From the NCBI RefSeq assembly GCF_001279525.1, contig NZ_LGDY01000091.1:831974-895973 (forward strand): a DNA stretch of 64,000 bases, in the 5' to 3' direction. The stretch is from Nocardia sp. NRRL S-836. Lineage in GTDB: Bacteria > Actinomycetota > Actinomycetes > Mycobacteriales > Pseudonocardiaceae. Of the stretch, positions 48,499-60,300 are shown piece by piece. The notes beneath the pieces are model-generated. The model searched no databases and was not told the origin of the DNA. It saw nothing but the letters and a program-made list of their open reading frames with translations. Position 1 is the first letter of the stretch. Every line of letters starts with the position of its first letter. Position numbers and translations under genes: made by a program.

Positions 48499-51335
48499 TC
48501 AGAGCCGCCGGTAGGTCACCTGGCCATTCGGCAGCACGACTTCCACGACGTGGATGTCGTGCGGTGCCGGGCCGCCGAACGGCGCCAGCGGCACCGTCGG
48601 CAGGCCCTGCCGGTGGATCTGCACGTTCGCGTTCAGCTGCGTCGCGATCATCCGGCCCAGCAGGTTGCGGGCGTTGGCGGCACCGGTGTTCTCGGCCGCG
48701 TCCTGGTGCACGCGCCAGTTGAGGTTCTCCACCAGCGCGCCGTACAGGTGACCGGGGTGCATCGGGTGGTCGACGGTGTGGTTGGCCACCGCCGCCGTCA
48801 GGTCCTGGCTCGCCGCGGCGGAGTTGATGACCTGCGCCCGCAGCGCGGCCGGGTGCGCTCCCACCACCTGTCCGACCGCCGCGTACAGCCCGTCGGGCGT
48901 GGTCGGCGGCGGGATCGGCCGGGTGAGCACGTCGTTCGCCAGGTGGCGCAGGTGCCGGGACGTGTCGGTGACGTGGTCGGACGCCGCCAGCGCGTGCGCC
49001 GCGAGCTGCCGCTGGTCGTGCTGCAGACCGGCGGCCAGCGGCACCGGCTTCGGCGCCTTGCCGCCCGGCGGCACCGGCCGGTCCGGCGGCAGATGCGTGA
49101 ACGGGGCCGGCATCGGCGCCGACACCGCGGCGTTGAGCTTGTTGCGCTGCAGGCCACCGAGGTTGCCGTCCATCGGCTTGGACACCGGCCAGCCCGAGTT
49201 CTTCGTCTCCGTGCCGTGCGGCTCGCGCAACGGCTCGGTGAACCGGTAGTCGGCGTCCGGGTCGTTCAGCTCGGCGCGCACGCCCGAGGGCGAGGTGCCC
49301 TTCTTCGCGGCCTTGTCCAGGTAGAGGCGGTCCGGCACGGTCGACAGGATCGTGTGGGACTGCGAGATGTTGCCTTCCTTGAGCTTGCCGTACGCCATCC
49401 TGGACACGTCGGTGCCGGTGTCGCCGTCGACGAAGTCCGCGACGAACGCCGCACCGCGCACCGGGTGCCGGTTGTTCTGCACGTCGATCTTCACGCGTTC
49501 GACGTCCGCCGCGTGCTGCGCTGAATCGCCGGAGGCGTGCAGCCGCGCGACCTCGCCCGCGTAGAACTCGTTCAGCTTCTTGCCGAGCTGGCCGAACTCC
49601 GCGCCGCCGTCACCGAACTTCACCTCGGGGTCGGCCAGCGGGACCAGCGCGTCGAAGAACAGGTTCGGCTCCGGCGTGTACGGCAGCAGCGGGTGGATCG
49701 CCGCCTGGTTGCGCCGGGCGTGCATGTCCGCGTCGATGTCGTGCACGACACCGGCGATGAACTCGTCGGTGACGCGCTCCCGGTACTCGGCGCGCTTCTC
49801 GTCGCTGATCTTGGTGTCGCTCTCGATGCGGTCGAGCGTGTCCTGCTTGAGCTTCGCCTGGCTCTCGGTGAGTCGGTAGCCACCACCGATCAGCAACGGC
49901 CTGGACGGTTCCGGGACGTCCTCGCGGACCTCCGGGTGGCCGGCCATCAGGTTCCGCACGTGCGCGAAGACGTGCTCGCCCGAGCGCGTGGTCCGGCTGC
50001 TCGCGTCGAAGTCCATCACGGACACGTACGGATGCGTCTCGTTGGCGGACAACGCGTGCACGGCGAACTGATGTGCGTTGCTGTGCAGCGTGGTGTTGCG
50101 CGTCTCGCCGTACTTGAAGCCGCTCTTGCCGTGCACCACGCTCGCCAGCGCGACCGGCTCCTGCCGGTTGTCCACCTTGGACTGCGCGGCGGCCAGCGCG
50201 GCGTCGATCTCGGCCTGCGTGCCCGCGTTCACGCCGAGCACGAACGCCACCTTCGCGTCACCCGCGCCGGCCATAACGCTGTCGATCACGTCGTCGAGGT
50301 CGCCGAGGTCGCTCGCCCGGACGATCATGCTGACCACGAACGACGGCGGCTCGTTGTTCTCGATGCCCTGGCGGGTGCGGTCGAGGTAGTTCTCCGCCGT
50401 GATCGGCGTGAGCGTCCGGCCGTTCGCGAGGTTCTCGAACGCGGCGTTCTGCACGCCGTGCTCGTTCGTCAGCGTGATCTGCGGCGTCGCGTCCGCCATC
50501 TCGACGTCCTGCCCATGCACGTCCTGCCCATGCACGTCCTGCCCATGCACGTCCTGGTCGGCGACGTCCTGCTCGGCAACGGCGACGTCCTCCAGCGCCT
50601 CCACCAGCTGCGGCACCTGCGAGTCGTCGAAGCTGCGGTCGTCGTCGCGGGCGCGCTTGGCCGAGCGTCCGGCGTCGTCGTCCCGCTGCCGCTTGGGCGG
50701 CATGTGCGGCGCCTGCTCGGCACCCCGCTCGTGTGGCTCGGGGACCGGCTGGTTGACCGACGCGAGCGCCTTCATGCGGTCTTCGACCAGCTGCAGGTGG
50801 CGCGGCTTGAGGTGCCCGTCGGCCGCGCCGATGCCCGCGGTCATGGGGGAGTTGTCGGAGACGACCCGGCCCCTGCCGTCCTGGTGCTGGAAGATCGGCT
50901 TCACGGCACCGGGCTCGAAGTACTCGTCCCGCAGACCGAGGAAGTGCCCGACCTCGTGCGCCAGCCTGCGCGAGTCGGTGTCCGCGGGCCAGGTGAGCTG
51001 GTCGGCCCGGCCACCGGCCGCCGACACCTCGACGGTCGCGTGGGCGTCCTTCGGGTCGTCGGTGAACTCGACGGTGACGTGGAACTGTTCACCGCCCGGC
51101 AGCCGGTAACCCTGGTTGTACAGCTCCTCCACGCCCTGGCGGGTGCGTTCCTGGACCTCCGGCGTGCCGTTGTCCAGGTGCAGGCGCACGGTGAAGTCGC
51201 GGACCTCGACCCCGTTGACGGTCATGACGCGGTTGTCGTAGGCGATCGGGCTGCGCCACGCCTGCATCTTGATGCCGTCGGGGCCCACCGTCGTGGTGTT
51301 CATGACGCCGCCGTCCTCGCCACGCACCCAGCTGG
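48499..51335 (-). other. Domains: zincin 2 and GT-A-like module 2 of the giant protein
   Basis: A second copy of the module: FHVTVEFTDDPKDAHATVEV, HEVGHFLGLRDEYF (zinc site 50926-50958), NSPMTAGIGAADG, a short His/Asp-Val-Gly-Gln repeat, then PSFVVSMIVRASD, VAFVLGVNAGTQ, ETRNTTLHSNAHQFAVHAL and SVMDFDASSR (50005-50013). The end of the protein (TPDGLYAAVGQVVG, MIATQLNANVQIHRQG, EVVLPNGQVTYRRL) has a counterpart in module 1 (RPDGMFQAVSDALG, VLATELKRPIIVHGL) and distantly recalls an OTU-type fold lacking its Cys; that last point is weak. Confidence 0.6.
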
Positions 51336-54300
51336 TGGCCGGGGTGGTGGCACGGGCGTTCGCGATGTCCTGCGACGAGACCGGCTGCCGCGGGTCGAAC
51401 CACGGGGCGCCGGTCGCGGTGCTGTGCAACGGATCCGGGTTGTCCGCGGGCGGCAGGCCCGGCGTCTGCTGCTGTGGCGGTGCGGACGGGGCCGAGAGGT
51501 CGTCCTCCAGCAGCATCATGTCGACGAGCTGCCGGCGCAGCTGCCCGGCGAGCTCCGGCGTGACCTGCACGCCCAGCCCGCCCTGCAGGACCGCGCTGTT
51601 GCCGTCGACCTGCGCGGTGAACCCGCTCGCGGTGTCGGTGCCGTCACCCGCGATCAGGCCGGTGGCGCTGAGCCGCTGGAACACCCACGCCGCCTGGTCC
51701 GCGGTGGTGGTGCCGGTGTACGGGTTGTCGCGGACGTCGTCGGCGATGTCGGGCTCGCCGAACAGCTCCTTCTCCGCGACCTTCTGCGCGAGGTTGGTGG
51801 CCCGGTTGAAACCCTTGTCGTGGTTGAAGAACTCCGACGCGATGTAGTCGGCACCCTGCCGGTCGAACGGCAGGTGGGCGATTGTGCCCCACAGGCCCTG
51901 CGCCCAGTTGTCGAACGCCGACCGGCCACCGGTGGTGAACGAGTCGAGCTGCTCAGCCTCGATCACCGGGCGTTCGAAGGCCTTGTTGAACGCCTTGGTG
52001 ACCGCGTCCAGGCCGTGCTGCTCGATCATCGCGGCGACGGCGTTGGTCCTGGTGTGCAGGACCGCGGAGGCGTGCAGCAGGTGCAGACCCGCCTCGGCGT
52101 GGACGAACCGGTCGGGGTTGTTCCGCAGCGAGGCCTCGACGTTGCGGATCAGGGACGGCGCGGTCGACATGGCGTCGGCGGTGAGGGCCGCGAGCTGGGT
52201 GTCGGCCTCGGTCTGGGCGGCGTCGGCGTCCGCGTCGCTGTCGGTGTTCGCGTTGTCGGCATTGGTGTCGTCGGTGTCCGCCTCGGCTGCACTCCGGCTG
52301 GCTTCGGCACCGTGGCTGGTCTCGGCGTCGCTGCGGCCGGTTTCGGCGCTTGCCCGGCTCGACTCCGCCGCGCTGGACGCCGCCACGCTCGACTCGCCTT
52401 GCCGCGGCAGCGGTGGCAACGGCTTCTGGCCCGACTGCGGGTCGGTCCCCGAAGTGGCGGCGTCGGTGTCCGCACCGGACGCCGTGCCGCTGGTGCTCGC
52501 CTCCGTGCTGCCGCCGGTCGACGGCAACGGCGGCAACGGCGGCAACGGCGGCAACGGCTTCACTTCCGAAGCCTCCGGTGTCGCGCCCTCCGCTGCCGAG
52601 ATCTTCGCCGCCGAGCCCTCCGGTGCGGAGGTCTCCGGTGCGGAAGGCGCCGCCCCGGAGGGCGCCTGTGCGGAAGGCGAGGCAGGCGCGGGAGGTGCCG
52701 GTGGCGTCTGCGCCGCGGTGTTGAACGCGTCGACCTCCCGGTCCACCTTCGCCTTGGCGTCCCACCACTCCTGCTGCTTGGCGTCCGCCGCGCGCCGGGC
52801 GTCGTCGAGCTTGGTCTCCGCGGCCTTGATCTTCTGCTCGGCCGCTGCCCGCTCGTCCGCGAGCTGCTGGTGTGCCTGCTCGGCGGCGGCGCGTGCGGCG
52901 TCGGCCTGGGTGACGGCACGTTCCTGGTTCTGCAGCTCCACCCGTGCCGCGGCCGCGGCGGCGCGCTGGGTGTCCAGCTCGGTGTGCGCGTCGGCCAGTT
53001 GCTGCTGGGCCTGCGTGAGCGCGTGGTGCGCCGCGTCGGCCTCGGCGGACAGCCGGTCGAGCTCGGGCCGGGGCGCGCCGGCGACCTGGGCGTCGTCCAA
53101 GGCGTCCTTGGTGGCCAGGGCGTCCAGGCTCAGCGACGAGACCTGTGGCGTCAGCTCCTGGATCGTGGCACGGGTGCGGGCCACCTCGGCGGCGGTGTTC
53201 GCTGCCGCCGTCTCCAGCGCCGGGAGCTGGGCCTGGGCGTCGAGGTGGGCGTCGATGGCGGTGTTCAGCGCCGTCGCGGTGGCACCGATCGGCTGGTCGG
53301 TGCGCGCCAGCACGGCAGCGGCCTCGTTGATCGCGTCCTGGGCCTCGTGCCGTGCGGCCTCGACCTCCTTCTCGGCGGTCCGCCAGTCGTCGGCCGCCTT
53401 CTTGACCTCGGCCTGCGCGTTGGTCAGCGAGTCGCCGAACTCGTGCTTCAGCACCGTCTGCGCCTCGGTGGCCGGCATGCGCACGCCCGCCGAGCCCGGC
53501 ACTGTCAGGTCGACGACACCGGTCTTGCCGCCGATGGTCGCGACCACCCGGTACTCGACGTCGAACTGCACCAGCCCGCTGCGCGCGGTCTCGCTCGGCT
53601 TGAGCGCGCCACCGGCGGCCTGCGACGGTCCACCGGACACGGCGGCCGAGTCCTCGCCCGCGTGCCGCAGCTCGACACCGCCGGTGCCGATGTTGACGGT
53701 GTCACGGGGGTCGGTGCCCTGCTTGACCGCCGCGCTGCCCTGCGCGAGACCGACCGACACGTCGGCGGTCTCGGACACCTTGGCCTCGCCGGAGGTCTCG
53801 CTGGTCTTCGTGGTCAGCGGCTTCTCGATCTTCACGCCGTCGCTGAGCGCGTCCAGGCGCGGGTTCACGAGCTTCGCGTAGACCTTGACGTCGGCGTCCT
53901 GCCCGAACGTCAGCGCGGCCTCGTGCAGGCCGGGCACGGTCAACGGCCCGGACAGCATCGACGGCAGGTGCGGCTGCAGGTTCTCCGGACTCAGCGTCGA
54001 CAGCAGGCTGTTCAACGCGCCGGTGCCCTTGCCGGTCAGGCCCTTGCCGGCGCCCGCCTCGGTCAGCGCCTTCACGGCGGCGTCGCGCAGGTCCCCGGCA
54101 CCGCGCAGGTTCTCCACGGACGCGGTCGTCGGCAGCTGCGCGGCACGGGCGTCCTGCTGGAACGCGAACGCCGCCTCCGGCGTGCCGAACTCGCTGCCGC
54201 GCCTGCTCGCCGCCGACATGTACGGCTGCGGCGTCGTGCCGCTCGCGATCCTCTGGTTGTCCGCGTGCGTGCGGACCACCATCTCCTGCTTGCCGCTCTT

Positions 54301-57300
54301 GGCCTCGGCGACGACCTTCGAGCCCTTCTCCACCACGAGCTCGAACTCGACCGGCACGGTGTAGCGCGCCGCCGGTCCGCTGGCCGTGCGCGAGTGGCTG
54401 AACGCCTCGCTGACCGAGTTCGTCACGGAACTGCTCTTGCTGCCACCGATGTTCGCGCCCACGCTGGCCCCGGCGGTGCCGGAGACGTTCGGGTTGGCGC
54501 TGCCCGGCGCGGCGAGACCCGGTGCGCGCACGCCGACACCCCAGCCGGAGCCGCGGCCCTGGCCGTCGCTGTCCTTGCGGGAACCGCCGGTGTTGTGGGT
54601 CATGTCGACGCCGTCGTTGACGACCTGGTCGAACCGCGGCGTCTCCGCCTTGGCGCGCAACGTGACCTGGTAGGAGTCCTTGCCGAACGTGCCCGGCTGG
54701 TGCACCAGCAGCGGCACGCCGCCGTCGAGCGCACTGTCGATCATCGCCTTCACGCTGGTCGGCGAGTTCAGGTCGACGATGCGCTGCAGGTTGCTCATCG
54801 AGTCCTTGAGCACCGAGTCCGGGATCAGCGCGTCGCTGCCGAACTTCTTCGTCTTCGTCGCGAGGTCGTCGGTCAGCCTGTTGACCACGTTCGAGAGGTC
54901 GGGCACCTGTTCCACATTGGACAGTCCCAGTGCGCCGGGCTCACCGTCGACCACCGTCGCCGGCGGCGCCATCTTCGGGAAGTCCGGCTTGGGCACGTTC
55001 GGTGCCACCGTCGGCAACGCGCCCAGCTCCCGCGCGACGTCCTCGGACACGCGCACGAACACCGACTTCGGCATGTTGACCGTGACGCCCGCGGCGTGCG
55101 GGGTGCCGCCGCGCACGAAGTTCCCGGCGCGGCTCTCGCCGACGATCGTGAACTCGGCGTCGATCTGGACGAGCACGGTCCGCGCGTCGGACGGGGTGGT
55201 CTTGCCGCGGTCGACGTTGCCGCCGATCTCGTTCGACTCGGTCTTCGTGTCCGACCACGGCGTCACCTTGCCGGTGACCGCGGCGCCGCCGGACCCGCTG
55301 GTCTGCGACGGCGTGCCCGCGGGCGGTGGGGTGACGTTCGGGCGCACCGGCACGTTGATGCCGGCGGTGAGGTCGACCGACCTGCTGGTGGAGGACGACT
55401 CACCGGCCTTGTAGCCGCCGCTGACCGAGTTGTCGGCACCGGTGGTGTCCGAAATGGACACCAGCTTGGCCTCGCCCAGCTTCACCGACATGCCGATGGC
55501 GCCGCTGCGGTCGGTGACTCGCCGGTCGTACTTGAGTCCCTGCTCCTGGATGCCGGTCTCCACCAGCCGCTGGAGGTTCGCCTTGATGTTCTCCGGGGTG
55601 AACATCTTGTCGATCTGGGCACGCGCGGCGGTACCGGGCACGGTCAGCGCCGAGTCACCACCGGCGGCGCGGTTGAGCGCGTCGATCGCCTGGTCGCGCA
55701 ACGCCGTGGTGTTCGCGACCGCCTCGACGCCCAGGAACTCCGGCGACTTCGGCCGGGCGTCCCTCGGGTTGAGCAGGTCCTTGACCGTCGGCGCGTCCTT
55801 GAGGGGTGTCGGTTGCGGGGCACCGGGCTTGAACCCGTCACCGGGGTCGTTCTTCAGCGTCGACGAGTCCGACACCCACAGGTTGACCTTGCCGTCGATC
55901 TTGTCCAGGCCCGCGCCGGTCTTCGCCACGACCTTCGGCCGCGGCGAGTGGAAACCGGGCGCGCCCGGCACGATGTTGCGCACCCACGAACGCGGCCGGG
56001 TGAACGAGGTGATCTCCACCTCGAACTCCACATCCTGCTGGAAGACCTGCGCGTCCGCGCTGCCGGGGTTCGCCGCGGTGCCCGACACCGCCGGCCCGGC
56101 CGAGGTCTTGTCCGTCCACGAGTGCGTGTAGGACGCGCCGACCTGCGGCGCCGGGGTCAGCGCGGCGACACCCGTCTTGACCGGGATGTTCACCCGGCCC
56201 TGCACGCCACCGCTCCAGCCCTTGGTGGTGCTGGTGTTGGCGTCGAGCTTCGGCCCGGTCGTGGTCGAGTCGCTGACCGGGCGCGCGTCGGCCTGGCCGA
56301 GGTGCTTCGGGTTGGTCAGCTTCGCCTTGACCGTGACGTTGACGTAGGTGTTCGTGGTCTTGCCGGAGTTCTTCAGCTGCACCTGGACGCCGGGGCCGAG
56401 CAGGCTGTCCATGTTCGCCTTGAGCGCGGCGGGGGAGAGGTTCGCGGTCAGCTTGCGCTGGTTCGCGAGCTGCTCGGCGACGTCGGAGTAGCTCTGGCCC
56501 TTGCTGCTGCGCGGGTTCGCGTCCGGGTTGTTCCACGCGGGCAGGAACTTCTCGAAGCCGGGCAGCTCCCGCAGCGCGCCCTCGACCTGGCCCTGCACCT
56601 TGGTCGCGGGCACGAACTCGCCGACCTTGGCGTTGCCGGCCGCGAGCGTGTCGGCGAGGTAGGGCGGCAGGAACCTGGTGTCCGCCGTGGCCGGGTCGGT
56701 CGTCGTGGCGCGGGTGCCGTCCGGGGTGGGCAGGCCCACCGCGCCGGCCTCGTGCAGCCCCATGCGCATGTGCGTGGTGACCGGGATCTTGACGCTGTCG
56801 CCCGCGGGCGTGCGCACCTCGACCTCGGCGGTGACCTCGTACAGGCCCGTCTCGTTCTTGACGCCGATACCGGTCTTGCGGTTGGTGCTCGACCCCGCGC
56901 TCACGCCCTCCGCGGTCCGCGAGGAGTAGGTGAGCGTGCCACCGACCGTGCCGCCGACCTTGCCGGGCACGCCGATGTTGCCGCCGACACCGGCGGTGAC
57001 GTCGAAACCGGTCTTGGTGGTCGCGGACACGCTGCTGCCCCAGGCGGAGGTGTCCTTCAGGTCCAGCGCGGCCTTGTCGTGCGTGCCGACCAGCTTCGCG
57101 TCCTTGAGCGTGGCGGTCATCTGCACCGCCGCGCCCTTGCTCGCGTGCGGGCTGACCAGGTCCGGCGAGGTGACGAACCCGCCGAGCATCGCGGGCAGGT
57201 TGTTGCGGATCGAGGTGGGGCTGAGGAAGTTCTGCAGCGCCTCGCGGCCGGGCGACCCGACCTTCGTGATCGACGGGTGCAGCTTCTCCGCGACGTCGGA

Positions 57301-60300
57301 GAACGCCTTCGCGGAGTTGCCGACCACCACCGCTTCCGGCACCGCGTGCTCGACCTTGGTGCCCCACGCGGTGTCCGCGGGGGTGACCACGTCGGAGCTC
57401 TTGCCGGAGTCGACGATCGTGCTGAGGTCGGCCGGGATCTGCAGCGTCACGTCCGGACCGGTGCTCAGCGTGGCGAACTGCTTCGGGTTTCCGCTCGCGT
57501 CGGTGACCGTGATCTCGAACGACACCGGCACCGTGAGCTGCTTGGAGCCCTCGCCGGACTTGATCGCGCGCTGCTCGGTGATCGTGTTCGTGGTCGCCTG
57601 CGAGACCGCGGGCGTGGCCAGCGCGGCCTTGCCGCCCAGCGAGCCGTACGGGCCCATCGCGGTGCCGGCGGTCACCGACCCGCCGACGTCGTTGGACGTG
57701 GCGATGGTGTTCGTCGTGGTCGACGCGGCGGCGGCCTGGTAGTTCCGGTCCACCTTGGTGTCCGGCGCGTCCGTGGCGGCCTTGCCGGTGTCGGCCTTCA
57801 TCTCGGCGCGGATGTTCGCCTCGAACCAGGCGTTGTCGATCTTCACCTGGAAGTTGCGGCCGCTGTCGAGGAACGTCTCGAAGTCGTTCTCCAGCGCGTG
57901 CTTGATGCGCGTGGCGTCGTCCGGCCTGAGGCCCTGGATCTCGCCCACGACGGCGTCCGCGCCGCGCACGCCGGTCGGCGTGATCGAACCGAGCGCCCTG
58001 TTGTCGGAGAAGAAGCTCGGCAGGTTCGTGCCGGGCACCTGGCCGACGGGCTGCGGTGCGATCGTGGTCATCGGGATGACCGGGTTCGGTGTCGGCCTCG
58101 GCGGCACCTGGCGGCCGTCGGTGTCCTGGCCCGCGTTCCGAGCGGTGTCGGAGTCCGTCCGGGTTTCCGGAGCGGCCTGGGTTTCGGGCGCTGCCTGGGT
58201 TTCGGGAGCTGCCTGGGTTTCCCCGTCCGCGGCGGTCTGGGCGGGCTGTGCGGTGGGCTGCACGTCGCTCTGGCCGACCGGCCCGGCGGCGTCCGGGTTC
58301 GTCCCCGGTGGACGGCCGGTGCCGGTGTTCGGGTCGGCCGACGACTGGCCGGGGAGGGTGCCGGGCAGGGTTGGCGCCGGGCGGGACGGTGCCGGCCTGG
58401 ACTGCCTTGCGTCGGGGTCGGTGGTGCCGCTGCCGGGCGAGCGGTCGGACGGCGGCGGGACCGGGGCGCGCCTGCTGTTCGAGGGGCCGGCCTCGGTCGA
58501 CGGCACGTGCGGGCGGTAGCTCGTCTTGCCGTTCTGGTTGGGCCGCGCGTCCAGCTCGATCGGCGCGCCCCACCTGGGAGCCGCCTTGGGCTTGGCCGTG
58601 GAGTTGTGCTTCGGCCGCTCCACGAACGGTTCGAGCCGCTGGGGCCCGCCCTCCAGGCCGTGGACGATGATCGGGCGCTTGAGCTCGGTCGCGAGAACGC
58701 GGCCGGCCAGTTCTTCAGCCTTGGCGGCGACCTTGTTGTCGGCCTCCGCAGCCTTCGCGTCCGCGTCGTTCTGGGCGTCGCGCTGGTTCTGGTCGAGCTC
58801 TTGGCCGGGCGTGCCGGTGTTGTCGACCGGGTGGTCGTAGTTGCTGTCGCCCTTGAAGTCCGACGGGACCTCGGTCTTCGGCGTCGGGCCCGGCTCGGCG
58901 AACGCGTTGACCAGGTGGCCGTTCTCGATGCCGTGCTGCTGGCGGAACTCCGCGATCTGGGCGGTGATGTCGGGAGAAGCGGTCGCTCCCTTCTCCGCCG
59001 CCCGCTGCCGCAGGTCCTGCGGAGGCGGCGGGGTCTTGGCCTTGCCCTTCTTGCCCGTCTCCGGCTGGCCCAGCGCGTCGCTGACGGCCTGGAACATGCC
59101 GTCCGGCCGCGGATCGCCCGCGATCGGCAGGACCTGGTGTTGCAGCGCGCCGAACGTGCGCTGGACGTTGCTGTTGTTGTCCGACAGCGCGATGTTCAGC
59201 GCCGAGGCCGTCTTGTGCTGCTTGGCGCTCGGGTCGATGTGGTCGAGGTTGCGCTCGGTGTCCACGTCCTCGTCGACATCGCTGTCCGCGTCGTCGTCGA
59301 CATCGTTCTCGGCGTCGTTCTCGATGTCCTGGTCGACGTCCATGTCGTTGTCGAGGTCCGCGTTCGGGTCCTCGGCCTCGACGCCGCTGTCGGTCTTCTG
59401 CGGGTCGATGCCCGAGTAGCCGGACCCGTCCGGCAGCGGGGCGGACACGCCCTGGTTGAGGGTGTTCTTGTCCTCCCAGCCCAGCCGCAGGGCGTCCTTC
59501 TGGCTCGGCGTCCAGCCGGTGCCGACCTGCTCGACCTGACCGGTCTCCGGGTTGAACTGCGAGCCGTGCGCCTGCGCGGGTTCACGGGCGGCGGGGTCCT
59601 TGCCCTTGAACTCCTTGCGGATGCCCGCGAGCCCGACGTCCTTCTTCGCCGCCTTCGAGGCCTTCGGCCCGTCACCGCCGAAGAAGCGGTTCGGCACGTT
59701 CTTCAGGTCGACGTGCGACTGCGGCCACGACTTGCCCTCGGTCTTCGCGAACCCGAGTGCGAGCCGTGACAGGTCGGTCGCGACCGCGGCGTCCACGAAG
59801 TCGTTGGTGAACGTCTCACCGCGGTAGGGGTTGCGGTTGGTCTGGCTGTCGACGCCGACACCGGTCTCGACGGTGAACTGGTCGGCCCTGCCCTTGAAGC
59901 CGGGGTCGGACTGGGCGAGGTTCTCCTTGGCCCTGATCTCCGCGTCGACCGAGCTCAGCACCTGCGCCTGGCTCGGGCTCGGCTTGCCGCCCTGGGCCGC
60001 GATGTCGGCTTCGAGCTGCGCCTTGGTGTCCTTGAGGTCCTGGTTGAGCTCCGGCTTGGGCAGCTGGTTGGTGTGGATGTCGACGAGCTCCTTGCCGGCG
60101 AAGTCGTTCATCGACTTGCCGAGCCCGTTGTACTCCGCCTCGCCGTGGCTGAACTTCACGTCCGGGTCGACGAGCGGCACGACGGCGTCGATGAAGAGGT
60201 TCGGCTCCGGCCCGTACGGCAGCAGCGGATGTGTGTCGCCCTGCCGGACGCGCGCGTCCATGTCGTTCTTCATGGCCTGCTCGAAGCGCTGCGGGAAGTC

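Noticed and set aside
50506..50550. The three 15-base direct repeats as a CRISPR array.
   Set aside because: There are no spacers; copies are contiguous and in frame within a coding sequence.
49537..59769. A 10-kb open frame on the plus strand opposite the giant gene (3,410 codons).
   Set aside because: It is the antisense mirror of a very GC-rich coding sequence: its protein is dominated by Arg, Val, Leu and Gly with no recognisable domain, whereas the minus strand encodes clear motifs (DVD, HExxH, coiled coil).
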